Positions 8,301-18,300 of a stretch of DNA of 64,000 nucleotides are shown here, one piece after another. The stretch is from Chitinophaga agrisoli (lineage in GTDB: Bacteria; Bacteroidota; Bacteroidia; Chitinophagales; Chitinophagaceae): assembly GCF_008386695.1 (NCBI RefSeq), contig NZ_VUOC01000002.1, forward strand, positions 1,108,481 to 1,172,480, read 5' to 3'. Numbering within the stretch: the stretch's first letter is position 1; each line of letters starts with the position of its first letter. The notes under the pieces were generated by a model. That model was not told the origin of the DNA, did no database searches, and worked only from the letters and a program-made list of their open reading frames with translations. The position numbers and the translations under genes are program-made.

Positions 8301-11118
8301 GGAAATTGGTCAGTTTACCTTCCAGCAGACCTTGTAATTCCGCGCTTTCCTGCGCCAGGGAATCCTTATTATCTGCTACCAGGTTGTAGCTGGTATAAGC
8401 CGGATTAGCAGTTGGGTTCAGGTATCCCAGGGCTTTCGCTTCCGCATAGGTATCCACTATTTCAAACTTCCGGTCCCAGCGGGTACTGGCCGCATGTTTT
8501 TCCAATTCAACCAACTTGCAGTATTCGGGGTGGAAAGACAGCAATGTCTCCGCCCAGGTATCATTGAATTTACTAGCAAATTGGGTGGGGCTCAGTTGTT
8601 GAGGCAGTACGTTGCTGTTACTGAGCTCATTATAGGCAGAATCAGGTTGGCCGGTCTCATCGCGGTAAATTAACGCGCCACTCTGATAATAGGGCGGATG
8701 ATCATTACCGGTGCTATAAAATATAGAATGACTATCATTTACATTACTGATATCGGCATATTGGCCAGAAGGAGGCGTCATATCCATCAGCATGGCCATC
8801 CTTATATCATCCGTCTCTGATAACTTATTACACAATGCGTCACAGCTGGCTACGGCGTCATTATATGCTACCTCGATATCCTTCTCATAGTCCGCTACAT
8901 TACCGCCGGAGTCGATCCTGTTCATGTAGTGCACACGAAAACTGTCCAGGCTTCCTATACTTGTCAGGCAAGACTGACAGGTAGGCGTACATTCTATATT
9001 TGCCACCAGCGCAAGCTGCTGACTTATAAAATCGTCCAGCGTCTTACACAGGTTAGCCGGCATATATACATTATCCCGGTAATAGTCCATCCCTTCTGTG
9101 CTAACCGTGAGCTGTTTAGTGATCTCGTAGCTGCCTTTCTTAAGGCGGATAGTAAAATTGGTATCCAGCACCGGCGCTGCATCATTACAGTTCCCCGCCT
9201 CAATAGCGCCTGGCGTATAATTACGCACAATAGCTTTAAAAGGCTTCTTATCCGGCATCAGCTGGTTCTGGCTATCATCGGTGATAGTGATCTCAAGATC
9301 ATACAAGCCATTATAACAAACAGTATTACCATCACAATCTTTTTTCTGTAATACCGGCGGCGTAAGATGATAATTGAACGTATAATCGGCATCAATGGTC
9401 ACGGCTTGTGATTGGCGAGTTTCCATCACCAGCTCCTTCACCATATTTTTACCGGGGCCGGAAAGGTTGGCCGTTGTATTATAAACGCTGTAAGAAGGCA
9501 GGGGGTCCAGGTTAGCGCTATCCGGCATACCAGCCAGCGCGGTAGCGATGGTACGGCCATGCATATCCACATAACTTACGGAATACTGGCCGTTGGCGTC
9601 ACGCACCATATTCTTGAAATAGTGCGTCTTATCGCCGGCCTCCGTGCCAAATAACGCATCCAGGTCATTATCCCCCGGGCTGCCATAGAAATACTTTGTT
9701 TCATGGTTGCTGCCCATTTTAAAGACCGGTCCTAATCCTCCTTGCCGGCTAATGCGACCGGTATTGTCCTGCATATAGGAGGTCTCAGTAAAGGGGTAGC
9801 CGCCGGCATCCGGTATAAAACGGCTGGAGCCATTATCTTTATCTGGATTCTCCGGTGAATAGTACTGGCTGGCGCCACTACCTGTTGACATGGGCGCCGC
9901 ACTGGCTGTCAGGAACTCATTGGGGTCTTCCAGATGATCATACTGATCCTTATCGTACTCAGCGCCATTGGCGGCACTATTAAAATTCCGGCTATACTTA
10001 ATGATCGTATTCAATGTAGGCGCAGGCATAACCTGTACTACCGGCCGGCCCTGGTAATCATAAAAAGACTCAGCCACCACCGTTGTATTAGTGGTATTGT
10101 CTTTTGTAACGGTTTGCCGGCTATGCAATCCTCCGTCGAGATATTGCACGACCGCTTTCCGTTTACCGTCTTCTGCGAAACTGATATCTGACTGCCAGTT
10201 CAGGTTACGCTGATGGCCAGTAAAGGAGAAACGCCCCAAACCGGTGGTGAAGTCAGAGCTCCAGGCAGTTTCCACCCGCCGGTTGCCGGGCTTTTCCTGT
10301 ACGGCGCGTACCCTAAAAAAGAGCACGCCACCATTATCATACAATAATGGCACTTTATAGGCATTATCACTTATAGTAACCCTGGTGGCGTTATTTTTGA
10401 ATAACAGATCCGCATTGGGCGGCGTACCATACCGGCCCAAAGCGGATGAGTCAATATAAGCCCACTCCAGGTCATATACATCTGCTCCCGTAACTGTGCT
10501 CCAACTGATCCGGATCTCGTCCGTGGAATCGGTATTGGCGGTATTATCCGCATATATGCTATTAATAGCATCCGCTGTGCAGGATAATTTATATACCGGG
10601 TGTACCTGCATCTCATTCTCTATCATAAGCGCCGGCAATAGATCCGGTATGGATACGGTCATACTCAACACCTTCACCGTAACCTCGTGCGCATTTTTGA
10701 ACACAAAGCTATTCCGGGCTGAATAAGCCCTGGTGGTATCATAGTTGATGTCCAGTATTTTCTCGTCAATGGAATCTACTGTATGCTGCGGCGTGATATA
10801 ATAAATACGCACCTTAGCACTAGCCGTAAAGGGAGCCCGCAGGTATAACGGCGAGTATTCGTTGATCCGGAACGTAATTACGTTCATAACGCTGTAAGGC
10901 GTGTCCAGCTTGTTCTGAAAAGTGGTGCTGAAGAAAGCGGTATCCCGTACCGTGATAGCCGAATCCTTCACCAGTTGTCCTCTACTGCCATCCAGCACCT
11001 TCTTAAACACTACGTTATTTCCGGTCTGTGCATGAACACTGCCGGCTGCCACTAACAACAGGCACAGTGTTATCCATCTGCCAATTTGTTTCCGCAAAAA
11101 TTGCTTCATATCTTTCAT
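2383..11118 (-). CDS. Giant RHS-repeat polymorphic toxin with L,D-transpeptidase-like tip
   Basis: This 2,911-residue secreted protein has a signal peptide ending near residue 30 (GSVHAQ). In order it shows a fibronectin-like region (~190-290), a DUF6443-type segment (~310-365, SFYDYQGRPVVQVMPAPT), long cysteine-containing linkers, a beta-propeller stretch of repeated DNGYLLVG / FGNFQWAKTYGG units (~1325-1680), RHS/YD repeats (~1810-2640) and the RHS core signature ending NNPLLFSDPLGD near 2648. The last 263 residues are the variable tip. It contains LRMHPDVNKIGTKGCIGI with His2848 and Cys2859, matching the H-x10-C arrangement of YkuD/DUF5675-type L,D-transpeptidase folds. RHS cores form a shell around such tips. 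The start overlaps the stop of the upstream gene (ATGA). The toxin activity and peptidoglycan target are inferred from the motif. Confidence 0.88.
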   Translation of the reverse strand: MKDMKQFLRKQIGRWITLCLLLVAAGSVHAQTGNNVVFKKVLDGSRGQLVKDSAITVRDTAFFSTTFQNKLDTPYSVMNVITFRINEYSPLYLRAPFTASAKVRIYYITPQHTVDSIDEKILDINYDTTRAYSARNSFVFKNAHEVTVKVLSMTVSIPDLLPALMIENEMQVHPVYKLSCTADAINSIYADNTANTDSTDEIRISWSTVTGADVYDLEWAYIDSSALGRYGTPPNADLLFKNNATRVTISDNAYKVPLLYDNGGVLFFRVRAVQEKPGNRRVETAWSSDFTTGLGRFSFTGHQRNLNWQSDISFAEDGKRKAVVQYLDGGLHSRQTVTKDNTTNTTVVAESFYDYQGRPVVQVMPAPTLNTIIKYSRNFNSAANGAEYDKDQYDHLEDPNEFLTASAAPMSTGSGASQYYSPENPDKDNGSSRFIPDAGGYPFTETSYMQDNTGRISRQGGLGPVFKMGSNHETKYFYGSPGDNDLDALFGTEAGDKTHYFKNMVRDANGQYSVSYVDMHGRTIATALAGMPDSANLDPLPSYSVYNTTANLSGPGKNMVKELVMETRQSQAVTIDADYTFNYHLTPPVLQKKDCDGNTVCYNGLYDLEITITDDSQNQLMPDKKPFKAIVRNYTPGAIEAGNCNDAAPVLDTNFTIRLKKGSYEITKQLTVSTEGMDYYRDNVYMPANLCKTLDDFISQQLALVANIECTPTCQSCLTSIGSLDSFRVHYMNRIDSGGNVADYEKDIEVAYNDAVASCDALCNKLSETDDIRMAMLMDMTPPSGQYADISNVNDSHSIFYSTGNDHPPYYQSGALIYRDETGQPDSAYNELSNSNVLPQQLSPTQFASKFNDTWAETLLSFHPEYCKLVELEKHAASTRWDRKFEIVDTYAEAKALGYLNPTANPAYTSYNLVADNKDSLAQESAELQGLLEGKLTNFQQNYSMWSVAVIAIKCPQSDNACMVKYGNAQAAFDEASLCPGELDMAWRAFRGLYQQAKRDIINAKINAACQVSASDLAGKQLHFNNTQDALNQQQLGYLNNGDATTAAAAATAALQQAYDENCKAYAEYWLQQLAPCAFANTTEWNEVKDKLVQVCKDGSDLDHPYGSSTVKPGGSYDYHSFEEVIGRYNTEHPGKPFGCNAMMITVPKPYDRQPAYADKPSFTKPADCECDKLQQLQKEFVANKRLSDVDLSAYLKRTRNVVISSADINKLINACNSASNCAYTDAPLKIPALMQCNTGPGCATCHVVDSLFTIFTHDYPDVVPSVEESDTTQLQKNQLFAGYMNNRLGFDKQAWEYLKFRDSCQHTSSRDTVVCTPSQLLRTYSTGASATDVFSDIVKTADNGYLLVGSTTGSGNGGKDAYVVKTDRFGNFQWAKTYGGTGNDDFVRMRPTKDNGYIAIGTTTSSYSAGHVSDAFIVKMDVNGEVQWSRAIGFKTTNGEQGMDILPIGDGYAFAGEFNFERVVGDWMVGRLDSLGHTIWTQRIGTQNSDPTLKLLDDDGTLVAAGTSVYGSNYNGVLLKIEMESGQVVFSRQYDLDSRTNWFLNIFKNNNGYKINVLNATDWGNKDGVGAILDLDKQGTILSAKKVAVPAGNEDSWLAINRNSDGSTIAAQVLAKSPQDIVLHRTNQDGDGLAWSNLIQADGVQAIYALTQNEDGTIAGVGGSDNKGLLLLTNAEGKTGCGDVPANNSYQNCIMSELDYEYGEWELIDTIRFISVVAKAANVTPGIINCPGYENCYTFNNGPLLCGNASPVFPAAASDNNNCSDNDFFATSTGSELYYAYRDSVRNAFNQDYLNTALQAANKELFTVNYNNSEYHYTLYYYDQAGNLVKTVPPAGVVVNRTQAWANDVKAASAAGNYLVPAHTMATRYYYNTLNKVIKQETPDAGTSHFWYDRLGRLAVSQNAKQEPMDAYSYTQYDPLGRVVEVGEITSSAGMSDDISRSDDVLSEWFTGAENTKTQITRTAYDKPYTPLEGDEDGHILAAANARNRVSWSAVYDTKVDLDQYKYTAGTFYSYDVLGNVDTLVQDFKRSILQVTNNRWRRMVYNYDLISGKVNQVAYQPGESDAFYHRYSYDAENRMTNVETSHDSIYWENDAFYRYYKHGPLARTILGQQQVQGLDYAYTLQGWLKGVNSTSLTSASDMGGDGTAGNIVAKDAFGFALHYFGGRDYNSIKSGVKPFAEGADAGSNFRPLFNGNIAAMSVHVPFLGEPLLYAYNYDVLNRLTAMNALRNLNTATNTWAPSLLEDFKEKVTYDANGNILSYLRNGNQTFAGKPLGMDSLSYAYISGTNQLDHIEDKIDSTVYDNDIDNQLGGNYGYDPIGNLIQDSKGGIDEIKWTVYGKIQSIHKTNGTTISYTYDGTGNRISKDVNGKQTWYVRDVSGNIMSVYTSGDASVNNGDLTRTEAGLYGSSRLGISKLYANIQNKVAPVPTNIPGLGTGINVTFTRNNKIFELSNHLGNVLATVSDVRKPVSTNGNTIDHYEANLTSAQDYYPFGMLMPGRNGHKIAGGWASGNSVVNGHSVPESLSIGSRSGNQPGQYAASKTINFTEGFNSGVNDRFDAIIADGSYDGGSAEGGGSDALNGYRYGFNGQEKSDEVEGGGSGYTAEFWEYDGRIGRRWNIDPRPTVGISDYSAFGNNPLLFSDPLGDTTIFFDKSDNIGVFLDIVSDQGPRRNIRISEADYSIYENVFHNKYTERNLTKLDYERTDKDQLLADVYVNGLIEYALGQEKKTGRDIIAFGTGTYQLDFDGHVSSSENMVGEKINLERNQPNGIQGYMYLREVMEDGGLVRVNEYPFTSGPWGNGPTPNNSYVANQFSWTKEEGMRMFNSNLGWKLHLPDFNGRTGLRMHPDVNKIGTKGCIGIRVNNYDVLFNLGKFLDSYINRCGTINVYFNIPGNPDYGNEGKADPKVKQ

Positions 11119-11873
11119 AGATTGGGAGATCCTATAAATATTTTATAATCCTGGTAGGCGGCCGTTACTTTGAGATCGGTTCCCTCACGCTGGAAGAAAG
11201 CCTGCTCATCGAACCGGTCCTGACCGGGTGGGGTATCATCATAATTTTCAAACACGGCCTGCACGGTAGCGTATTCCTCATATCCTTCACCGGGTGTTGC
11301 ATCGCCTCCGGCAGCAGCATCCATAAGTAGCGCAGTCTTCACCACGTACCGCATGGCCTGTAGATGTCCGGAGAGCGTATCTACTGTTATCTGCAGGCTT
11401 TTATAAGGCGCCCCTGCCCGGAAGCTGATCTGTACAGTTTTCTTACTGCCCTGATAGGATATACCACAGTCTGTCACACCTGCAGTTTGCAGGGCAGTAC
11501 GGATCGGCTGTAGCAGATCGGCGCTGTTTACTGCGGTATCAGATTTGGCGAGATACATGATCTTATCTTCCGCAAACAATATCACATTGTACCGGCTGTT
11601 GTGTATGGACTCCGTATTTCTAAGCAAACAGCGGGAGTCAGCGCCTGACAACTCTATCCTGCCTTTCATCGAATCCAGCACTTTACCTGGCGTATGCTCA
11701 TTGCTATAGGTATAGACTATATCAAATGACATAGGCCGGGTATTATAACCATGCTGTATCTCTTTTATAGCCTGCATGGCCAGGTCAATATTATGATCTG
11801 CCTGCGCCGCAGCCGGCAGATAGGCCGCCAGCAAAACCATCACTCCAGTCAGTAAAACATTCCGGTACTTCAT
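11115..11873 (-). CDS. Secreted LolA-like protein of the RHS operon
   Basis: The product is 252 residues with an N-terminal signal peptide (MKYRNVLLTGVMVLLAAYL..., cleavage likely after AAAQA). The body has a strand pattern reminiscent of LolA/LolB-like half-barrels: a repeated VYTYSNEHTPGKVLDSMKG / GRIELSGADSRCLL / VILFAEDKIMYLAKS arrangement, then KTVQISFRAGAPYKSLQITV. No catalytic motif was found. The stop codon overlaps the start of the giant RHS gene by four bases and the upstream SprB-like gene ends 3 bases before it, so translation is probably coupled. A periplasmic chaperone or carrier role for the RHS protein is plausible, but it rests only on gene order and a weak fold impression. 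Confidence 0.65.
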   Translation of the reverse strand: MKYRNVLLTGVMVLLAAYLPAAAQADHNIDLAMQAIKEIQHGYNTRPMSFDIVYTYSNEHTPGKVLDSMKGRIELSGADSRCLLRNTESIHNSRYNVILFAEDKIMYLAKSDTAVNSADLLQPIRTALQTAGVTDCGISYQGSKKTVQISFRAGAPYKSLQITVDTLSGHLQAMRYVVKTALLMDAAAGGDATPGEGYEEYATVQAVFENYDDTPPGQDRFDEQAFFQREGTDLKVTAAYQDYKIFIGSPNL

Positions 11874-11876
11874 ATA

Positions 11877-14800
11877 CTATTGCTCTTTTAACAATGCGCT
11901 TCTTGTTTCTTTAATTGTTTTTATGCCTCTTTCTGTTTCTTTCTTCAAACGGATCAATGTGCCATCATCATCGTACTCATAGAAAGTAGCATAGTTATTT
12001 TCATCCAGTTCTGCCATCAGACGCAGATTTATGGCATTGTATACAAACGACTTCATATTGGCGTTGTAGGGATGCACCCTTACATCATCGAAGTATACAA
12101 TGGAACTACCGGTTGACACCAGGTTAACAGATATGCGAGTGGCGGATGCCGGCACAGCTATTACGCCTTCCACCCGTTGCCAGCCATCAATGATGCCGCC
12201 AATAGGTTTGGCGTTAACAATTATATTACCCCCGCCGTTCTCCACCGTCAGGCTTACCTGGCTTCCTGTATAGCTTTGGCAGTTGCAATCCTGTGCTTCT
12301 TTTACCCATGCGCTTACCAGTATTTCCTTACCAGGTATGGGTAAAAACCCAGGCAATATTGCATTCGCATCTGCTCTTATGCTTTTTAAAGCGATATTCC
12401 CATCTGCGCAGACGCCAGTGCCTGTATTGAAATTCAGACCGGAGACATCTGTATCTGCGGCTACCAGTGCTGCGCTTATACCGGCTGATGAGCCGGCATT
12501 CACCCGCAGACTGTACCTGCCGGTATGCTGCTGGGTAGAATCAATGTTAGCTTTATAGGCAGAAAAATCGAACCGTCGGCCTACGGCGCATGTCGTATCA
12601 CAGATAACAGGTTCAAAAAAGTAGTCCTCAAATCCTTCAAAAGCAGACTCCCTGTAACGGCTGTTCTGTACCACCGCTACTGGCACGCTATAGTCATAAC
12701 CATATAACCCGGCATTGTAACGGCCCAGCGGGTCTTTATTTTCGAGCTCGAAGCCTTTACGGTTAAAGAGGGTGCTTTCTGCGTTCCATACCCATCGGGT
12801 GGTATCCACAGGGTCAGATGACCAGGCCCCGGCGGCATTTTTCCAGAATGCGGTAAAATCTGTGAAGGCGCCATCTGTGCTGATGTCTGTTTGTTGCGTG
12901 TCACTAACTTTCGCAGTCCTTGTCCCATAATAAGTGTAAGAACGGGCAGGCCGCCATTCGCCCAGCAGGCCATAGAAATATGGGTTCACGCTGGTGTCCG
13001 TGATGGCGCTGTAGCAGTCTGTTACAAACGGCGCAAGGTCTACTTCCACATCATCTATAATTGGGTCGCGGCAGATATCAGAGTTGATAACCACATGATA
13101 GGTACCTACTGTGCTAGGTTTTACGCCAGTAACCACCGGTGCAGGGGCCGTGCTGGAAAATCCGTCGGGACCGGTCCATTGATAGGTATCGGCGGTAGTC
13201 GGTAGATTGATCACACTGAGGTAGATGTTCTCTCCTATGCAGTACTGCGGTTTATCAGACTTTGCTACTTGTGCGGTAATAAGATCTATTATCTTGATCG
13301 CTTGCGTGGTTTTTGCACCACAGGCATCCACCACTTTTATAATATAGCTCTTATCAACTGTTAATGTATAACTACCATTTGAAGCAGAAGTACTGAACCG
13401 GCCGCTGGTGTTAGAAGCAATAGGCGTACCATTCTGTCCCAGTTCGGCCGGTATTATGCTAAATGTGTACGGAGGCACTCCATTAACAGCAGCGGTCCTG
13501 ATGTAGCCGGAATCATCCGGCAAACTGGGGCAAACCCAACCAAATGTATGAATCGTATCTACCGCTAATGTTTTATTCTCATAAACAATCGTCTTTACAT
13601 TTACGCCAAAGCTATCGACGCTGGTGGGGCTCGCGGACATTCCGACAGTATACACACCAGGCAAGGGTAATATCAGCGGCGTATCGATCGGTACAATTTT
13701 GGAGCTATAACCGGGAGGACCCGACAATATTTTAAAATAAACAGGCTGACTGTTATTTTTATACATAGCAGTGCCAGACCGAACGACTGCCATTCCATTA
13801 CAGGTTGGCTGCAGATCGTAGGTCCAGTTGTAACGGTACACATCCGTCTCTCTGACAGTAATTGGAACATTATAAGTGTTACAACCATCTGTAACCGTAA
13901 AAACATAATTCCCAGGGTGAAAATAACCGGATTTGGGCGGCAGTGACACCTGTACCGGATGCACAGAGGTCGCGGACGAAGGAGTTCCTTCATAGAAATA
14001 ATCGGACGGGCTTAGCAGTTTGATAGTTGTATTGGCAGTAAAGTTGCTGCCGTTCCGTAATATAAAGAAAGACGCGGCGCCATCGTTCCCTGCCGGTCCG
14101 GTACTATGGGCATTGGCTTGCGCCCTGTACGGATTGGGCGCTGCATTTACTATCCAATTGGCATTTTGATATACTGGATAACCATCGGATGAAGTACAGG
14201 TAACGGTATAACTACCAAATGGGAGCCCAGCCGTTGTTCCAGACTCTAGATCTGAAATTGTATCATACTTCATCTCACCCGTGCTATTATTTTTGAAGCT
14301 AACAAACACGGGCGGGCACACAATCTCTCCGGTAACAAAATAGTGCGCATCAAAGTTAATATTGCAATTATTGGATGATGAAAGACTCAGTGAAGGAAAG
14401 CCCAGAGGTACATCTATCGCCACCTCTTCTCCGCAGGGCGATTTGATGAAAACAGTTACTTTTTTCCCATATATGTCCTTAAACGTTAAACCGGAAGGCA
14501 ATGGAAGGGTATCTCTTATACCCGAATAGGTTGGTTTATAGGGTATTTTATCTCCACCATCAAATGACATACTGGAAGTTAAAGGCGTACCCGGCTGCCA
14601 GTATGAGGCGCCGTCATCGCCAGGTAAGGTAGGGGAAAGCATCTCCATCCGGTTGCAGGTAGCCGGTACTGGCAGCAAGTTAAACGGATGAATATCCATT
14701 TGTGACATCGGCGGCATTTCAGTGATATCTATGGTCTTAGGAGGCATTCCCTGGCCACATGTGTCCGTTACGGTTACCGTATAGGAACCAGCCGATAGAT

Positions 14801-15365
14801 TATCAATAACGTACGTTTTATTATAGGTAACAAATGTGGTAGGCCCCGTATAACCAGCTGGCGCATCGATATTTATTGTATACGGCCGGCGGCCGTCCAC
14901 TATGGTCACACCGATTTGCCCTGTGCTGCAGCTGTTCAACGTATTTCTTTTACGGCTGGTAGTTGCTGCCATTAGCTGGTAATTACCGGGAACTGTAATA
15001 TTTTCAGTACTCGATACTTCCACTGATCCGTTGCAAACGCCCTTAACAGTCACTGAATAATCGCCAGATGGCACATCAACGAATGTATCAGAAGATTGAT
15101 CACCCACGTTGATCCCCCCGGGTGTTTGCGCCTGCAGGCTATAGCGGAGACCGGTTATTGATCCGGCATCTGGCCCCGCAAGGCTAGCTACTATCCTACC
15201 ATTCCTTGTACAGGTAGAAGAATCTGCTGACAGTTCAATATGCCATTGGCATTGTGCCCTGACCTCTGCCGCATAACACATCAACAGCACCATACATAAC
15301 GCCGCAACAGCCATTGACTTCTTTATAACCCACCGTTTTATAAACATGTTAATTCGTTTCATCAT
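11877..15365 (-). CDS. SprB-repeat surface protein with carbohydrate-binding-like C-terminus
   Basis: This 1,162-residue protein starts with a signal peptide (residues ~1-38, EVRAQ). Most of it consists of Ig-like modules of the SprB/gliding-adhesin type. Examples are SGDYSVTVKGVC near residue 110, LSAGSYTVTVTDTCG near 195, PPKSGYFHPGNYVFTVTDGCNTY near 490, and a PKD-like TYQWTGPDGFSSTAP near 720. Around residues 940-1110 a CBM4/9-like jelly roll is recognisable (TGRYSLRVNAGSSAGIS ... EILVSAWVKEAQ ... IVYFDDVRVHP). The last ~45 residues (ATFYEYDDDGTLIRLKKETE) look like an RHS-type YD fragment. Adhesion or target binding for the RHS complex is inferred. It sits between the two large shell-like genes with 3- to 6-base gaps. 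Confidence 0.75.
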   Translation of the reverse strand: MMKRINMFIKRWVIKKSMAVAALCMVLLMCYAAEVRAQCQWHIELSADSSTCTRNGRIVASLAGPDAGSITGLRYSLQAQTPGGINVGDQSSDTFVDVPSGDYSVTVKGVCNGSVEVSSTENITVPGNYQLMAATTSRKRNTLNSCSTGQIGVTIVDGRRPYTINIDAPAGYTGPTTFVTYNKTYVIDNLSAGSYTVTVTDTCGQGMPPKTIDITEMPPMSQMDIHPFNLLPVPATCNRMEMLSPTLPGDDGASYWQPGTPLTSSMSFDGGDKIPYKPTYSGIRDTLPLPSGLTFKDIYGKKVTVFIKSPCGEEVAIDVPLGFPSLSLSSSNNCNINFDAHYFVTGEIVCPPVFVSFKNNSTGEMKYDTISDLESGTTAGLPFGSYTVTCTSSDGYPVYQNANWIVNAAPNPYRAQANAHSTGPAGNDGAASFFILRNGSNFTANTTIKLLSPSDYFYEGTPSSATSVHPVQVSLPPKSGYFHPGNYVFTVTDGCNTYNVPITVRETDVYRYNWTYDLQPTCNGMAVVRSGTAMYKNNSQPVYFKILSGPPGYSSKIVPIDTPLILPLPGVYTVGMSASPTSVDSFGVNVKTIVYENKTLAVDTIHTFGWVCPSLPDDSGYIRTAAVNGVPPYTFSIIPAELGQNGTPIASNTSGRFSTSASNGSYTLTVDKSYIIKVVDACGAKTTQAIKIIDLITAQVAKSDKPQYCIGENIYLSVINLPTTADTYQWTGPDGFSSTAPAPVVTGVKPSTVGTYHVVINSDICRDPIIDDVEVDLAPFVTDCYSAITDTSVNPYFYGLLGEWRPARSYTYYGTRTAKVSDTQQTDISTDGAFTDFTAFWKNAAGAWSSDPVDTTRWVWNAESTLFNRKGFELENKDPLGRYNAGLYGYDYSVPVAVVQNSRYRESAFEGFEDYFFEPVICDTTCAVGRRFDFSAYKANIDSTQQHTGRYSLRVNAGSSAGISAALVAADTDVSGLNFNTGTGVCADGNIALKSIRADANAILPGFLPIPGKEILVSAWVKEAQDCNCQSYTGSQVSLTVENGGGNIIVNAKPIGGIIDGWQRVEGVIAVPASATRISVNLVSTGSSIVYFDDVRVHPYNANMKSFVYNAINLRLMAELDENNYATFYEYDDDGTLIRLKKETERGIKTIKETRSALLKEQ

Positions 15366-15371
15366 TGAATA

Positions 15372-18300
15372 TTATTGCTCATTAGGGGCGCAGATAAGCC
15401 TGGCTTTGCGTGCGTCATCTACCTTCCAATGTTGTTTAAATTCTGTGACAGCGGCATTAATGATCTTTGAGTTATTGTCTATCACCAGGTGATAGGCGCC
15501 TCCGGCATCCTTCTTCAGCGGGTTTGCCATCATGGTTACCTCACCGGCAACAGCGCTGATGTTTTTCCTGCCGGAGCGGATTATCTTCAGTGAAATATTG
15601 TAACCGGTAAAGGGCGCACCTTTGGCGTCTACAAAGTAGATATCCGGATCGCCTCCGCTGATCGCCGTTGCATCTACCGCCCACAGCTTACCGCTTAAAG
15701 GATAGGTAGCAGGCCGTGGATTGCAATCGTCGCCGGATGTTTTAGGGCTGGACCAGATCAGGATCTCATCCCCGGATGCAAAGTATGCCGCCACATCAGC
15801 AGCCGTCAGCCCACGGGTGACCTTCCCCTGCTTTATATCAATATCTCCTGTTACAAATCCTACATTCTTATAAGCGCCGCTCATGCCGTCATACATCCAG
15901 TCTGCAGGATAGGTAAAATGATAGATCGGGGCATTATACTCATTCTGGGTACCCGTCAGCACTGGCTCTCCTGATTCACTGCTGTATAACATATTGCTGG
16001 TAGTTACCCGGCTGCCCTTGTCTATTGCCCGTACGCTGTCAACGATGCCATGGCGGTTCACCACCTTGGTTACTGCTACGGACCGGAACTTGTTTTCGTC
16101 CCGCTGGGCAAGGTTCAGGAGAGATGGTATCAGCCAGGGCAGAATACCCGCTGCAAACATGTCTGTATTCAGGTTCACGTTATAAGCGTGGGTTACCGCA
16201 CGCTGTTCCCGCATATCTGTCATTAATTCCACATCCTTGCCAATAGAAGCCGCAGGGTCTATTGCACCCTGCAGAGTGATGGCTGGCACGGTATTGTTAA
16301 GGTGCTTAAACTCGGCGTTCACATCATCTACATGATAAAAGTTCTCTGTATATGTGATATAGTGCTCAGGATCTGTTTCCGGGTAGGTGGCTACAGAACG
16401 GATCTTGCCGTGCATATCGTTCAACTCTACCTTAAATCCCTGGCTTACTGCCAGGAAATACTTGGCGTCAATATGCAGAAAACTGCCCAGTGCCGGTTTG
16501 TATTTCCGCTTCTGATCCGCCAGGTTGGTCTTCTCCGTGAGCGTGGGAAAATCATAGGCGGTATAGAAATTAGTTTCCGTATACCCGTTGGCAGAGCGGG
16601 TATTCTTTGTGTGAATAGATCTTACCCTCACTTTACTATACCCTACAGCCGGCGCGGGGAAAAGTGATTCTCCGAGCGGCTCTTCCGTATATCCCAGGTT
16701 TACCGGCGCAAGAGCAGCCACCTGTTCGCCATACTGTTTCACCGGTACCCTCCATGGGTTCTCCTCTCCGCCTAAGACCGGCTCATATACTGCTACGCCG
16801 GAGCTGATCGTTTCCTTTACATTATTTACCAGCCTGGTAGTAGTATAGAGGTATTCCTGTCCGTATACGGATTCTTTTTGTTTGGTCATGGCGCTCCAGT
16901 GGTCATAGCTCACAATGCTTTTTACACGTAAGCCGCCGCCATATTTCTTAAAGAAGGGATTGTTCAGCCGGATGAATGTCCGGGACAGGTCAACTGTCTT
17001 TGCCCAGCCTTTATTGCGGGCGGTATTATCAAAGGAGCTGAACATATTTATAATATTGCCTGCCATACCCAGCACCACCTTTACCTGGTCTGCTATACCT
17101 GCGTCATCGCCTATATCAGAGCCAGGATATGCCTTGGAAGGAAGGTTTAAACGCAGGAATTGTATGGCCGCCTTGGCTAAGGGGCTGTAAGGCCCTCCTG
17201 CGTTTCCGTCGTTGTCTATCGATTTGAGCTTTACCCAGATGGTACTTCCGCCGTTGATGGAGCCATAGCCCCCTTCCAGGTCCAGCGTGGCATAACATGG
17301 TACATACTCGCTGCCGCTACCCCACTTGTCTGTTGGCATCTTTGTAAACAGCTTAAAATAAGTGGTGTCCAGCCCCTGCAGGTACCAGCTATATACTTCA
17401 TTGTTGTTATTCACCTTCCTTGGCACATTGATACACACATATAGATTATCCGCTATATCGAATGTGGTCTTCGCGTCATATAAATTACTGGAGAGCGGGC
17501 TTCCGGTAACCGGCTTTGTATTGGAGAACCCAGCTATCTTAAATAATTGCGCGGCCCGTTTATTCTGCACATATCCGTAATCATCACTTTCATAGGTGAT
17601 CTTCATCCGTCCTCCCGCTGGCTCTATGATAGAATCCAGCGTCCAGGCGGCTGCATTATTTGCGGCCAGCGTACTGTCCTGCAATGAGTAAGGATACTCG
17701 GAATTTGTGATCAGGTTAGTAGATGAAGATCCCGGGTTTTGCAACGGGTCTTTATAATTCCCCCAGCGGTCGAAAGATTTCGCATTATACCCGGGATTGT
17801 TCTTATTGTAATGGAAAACATATGGATTGCGTTTTCCTTTCTCATTACCATTATAGGTAAACCATATACTGTCCAGCGTAAGTTTGCCGCTGTCATTTAC
17901 CGCGCCATTGATACCCCGGCACAATGTATAGCTGTAGCTAAAATGCACTGTCTTTACAGGAACGGCCTGCAAACCACGCGCTCTGAAATCTGCTTTATTA
18001 TACAGGTTTATCTCTTCGAGTTTTTTAGCGGGCCCGGTATGTTTTTTACCGTCCCGGTCTATTGCCAGCAGGTCTTTCCGGTCGCCCAGCTTAAACGTTG
18101 CGATCATATTCTTCGACTCAATAGAGTGCATATACCATAACTCCTTTTCGCCGTAGATATAGCTACCCTTATCATCCCGGTTATCCGCTCTCAGCCCCTC
18201 AATATAACTGGCGCTGTCTGTGTAAGGCGATCTCCATCCATAGGGATTATGTATACCGGCTACCCGCGTATAATTAAATTTTACGGCATTACCCCGGTCG

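Noticed and set aside
2383-11118. T6SS- or phage-associated RHS effector
   Set aside because: The protein has its own Sec signal peptide, and no VgrG, PAAR, Hcp or phage structural gene is present in the window.
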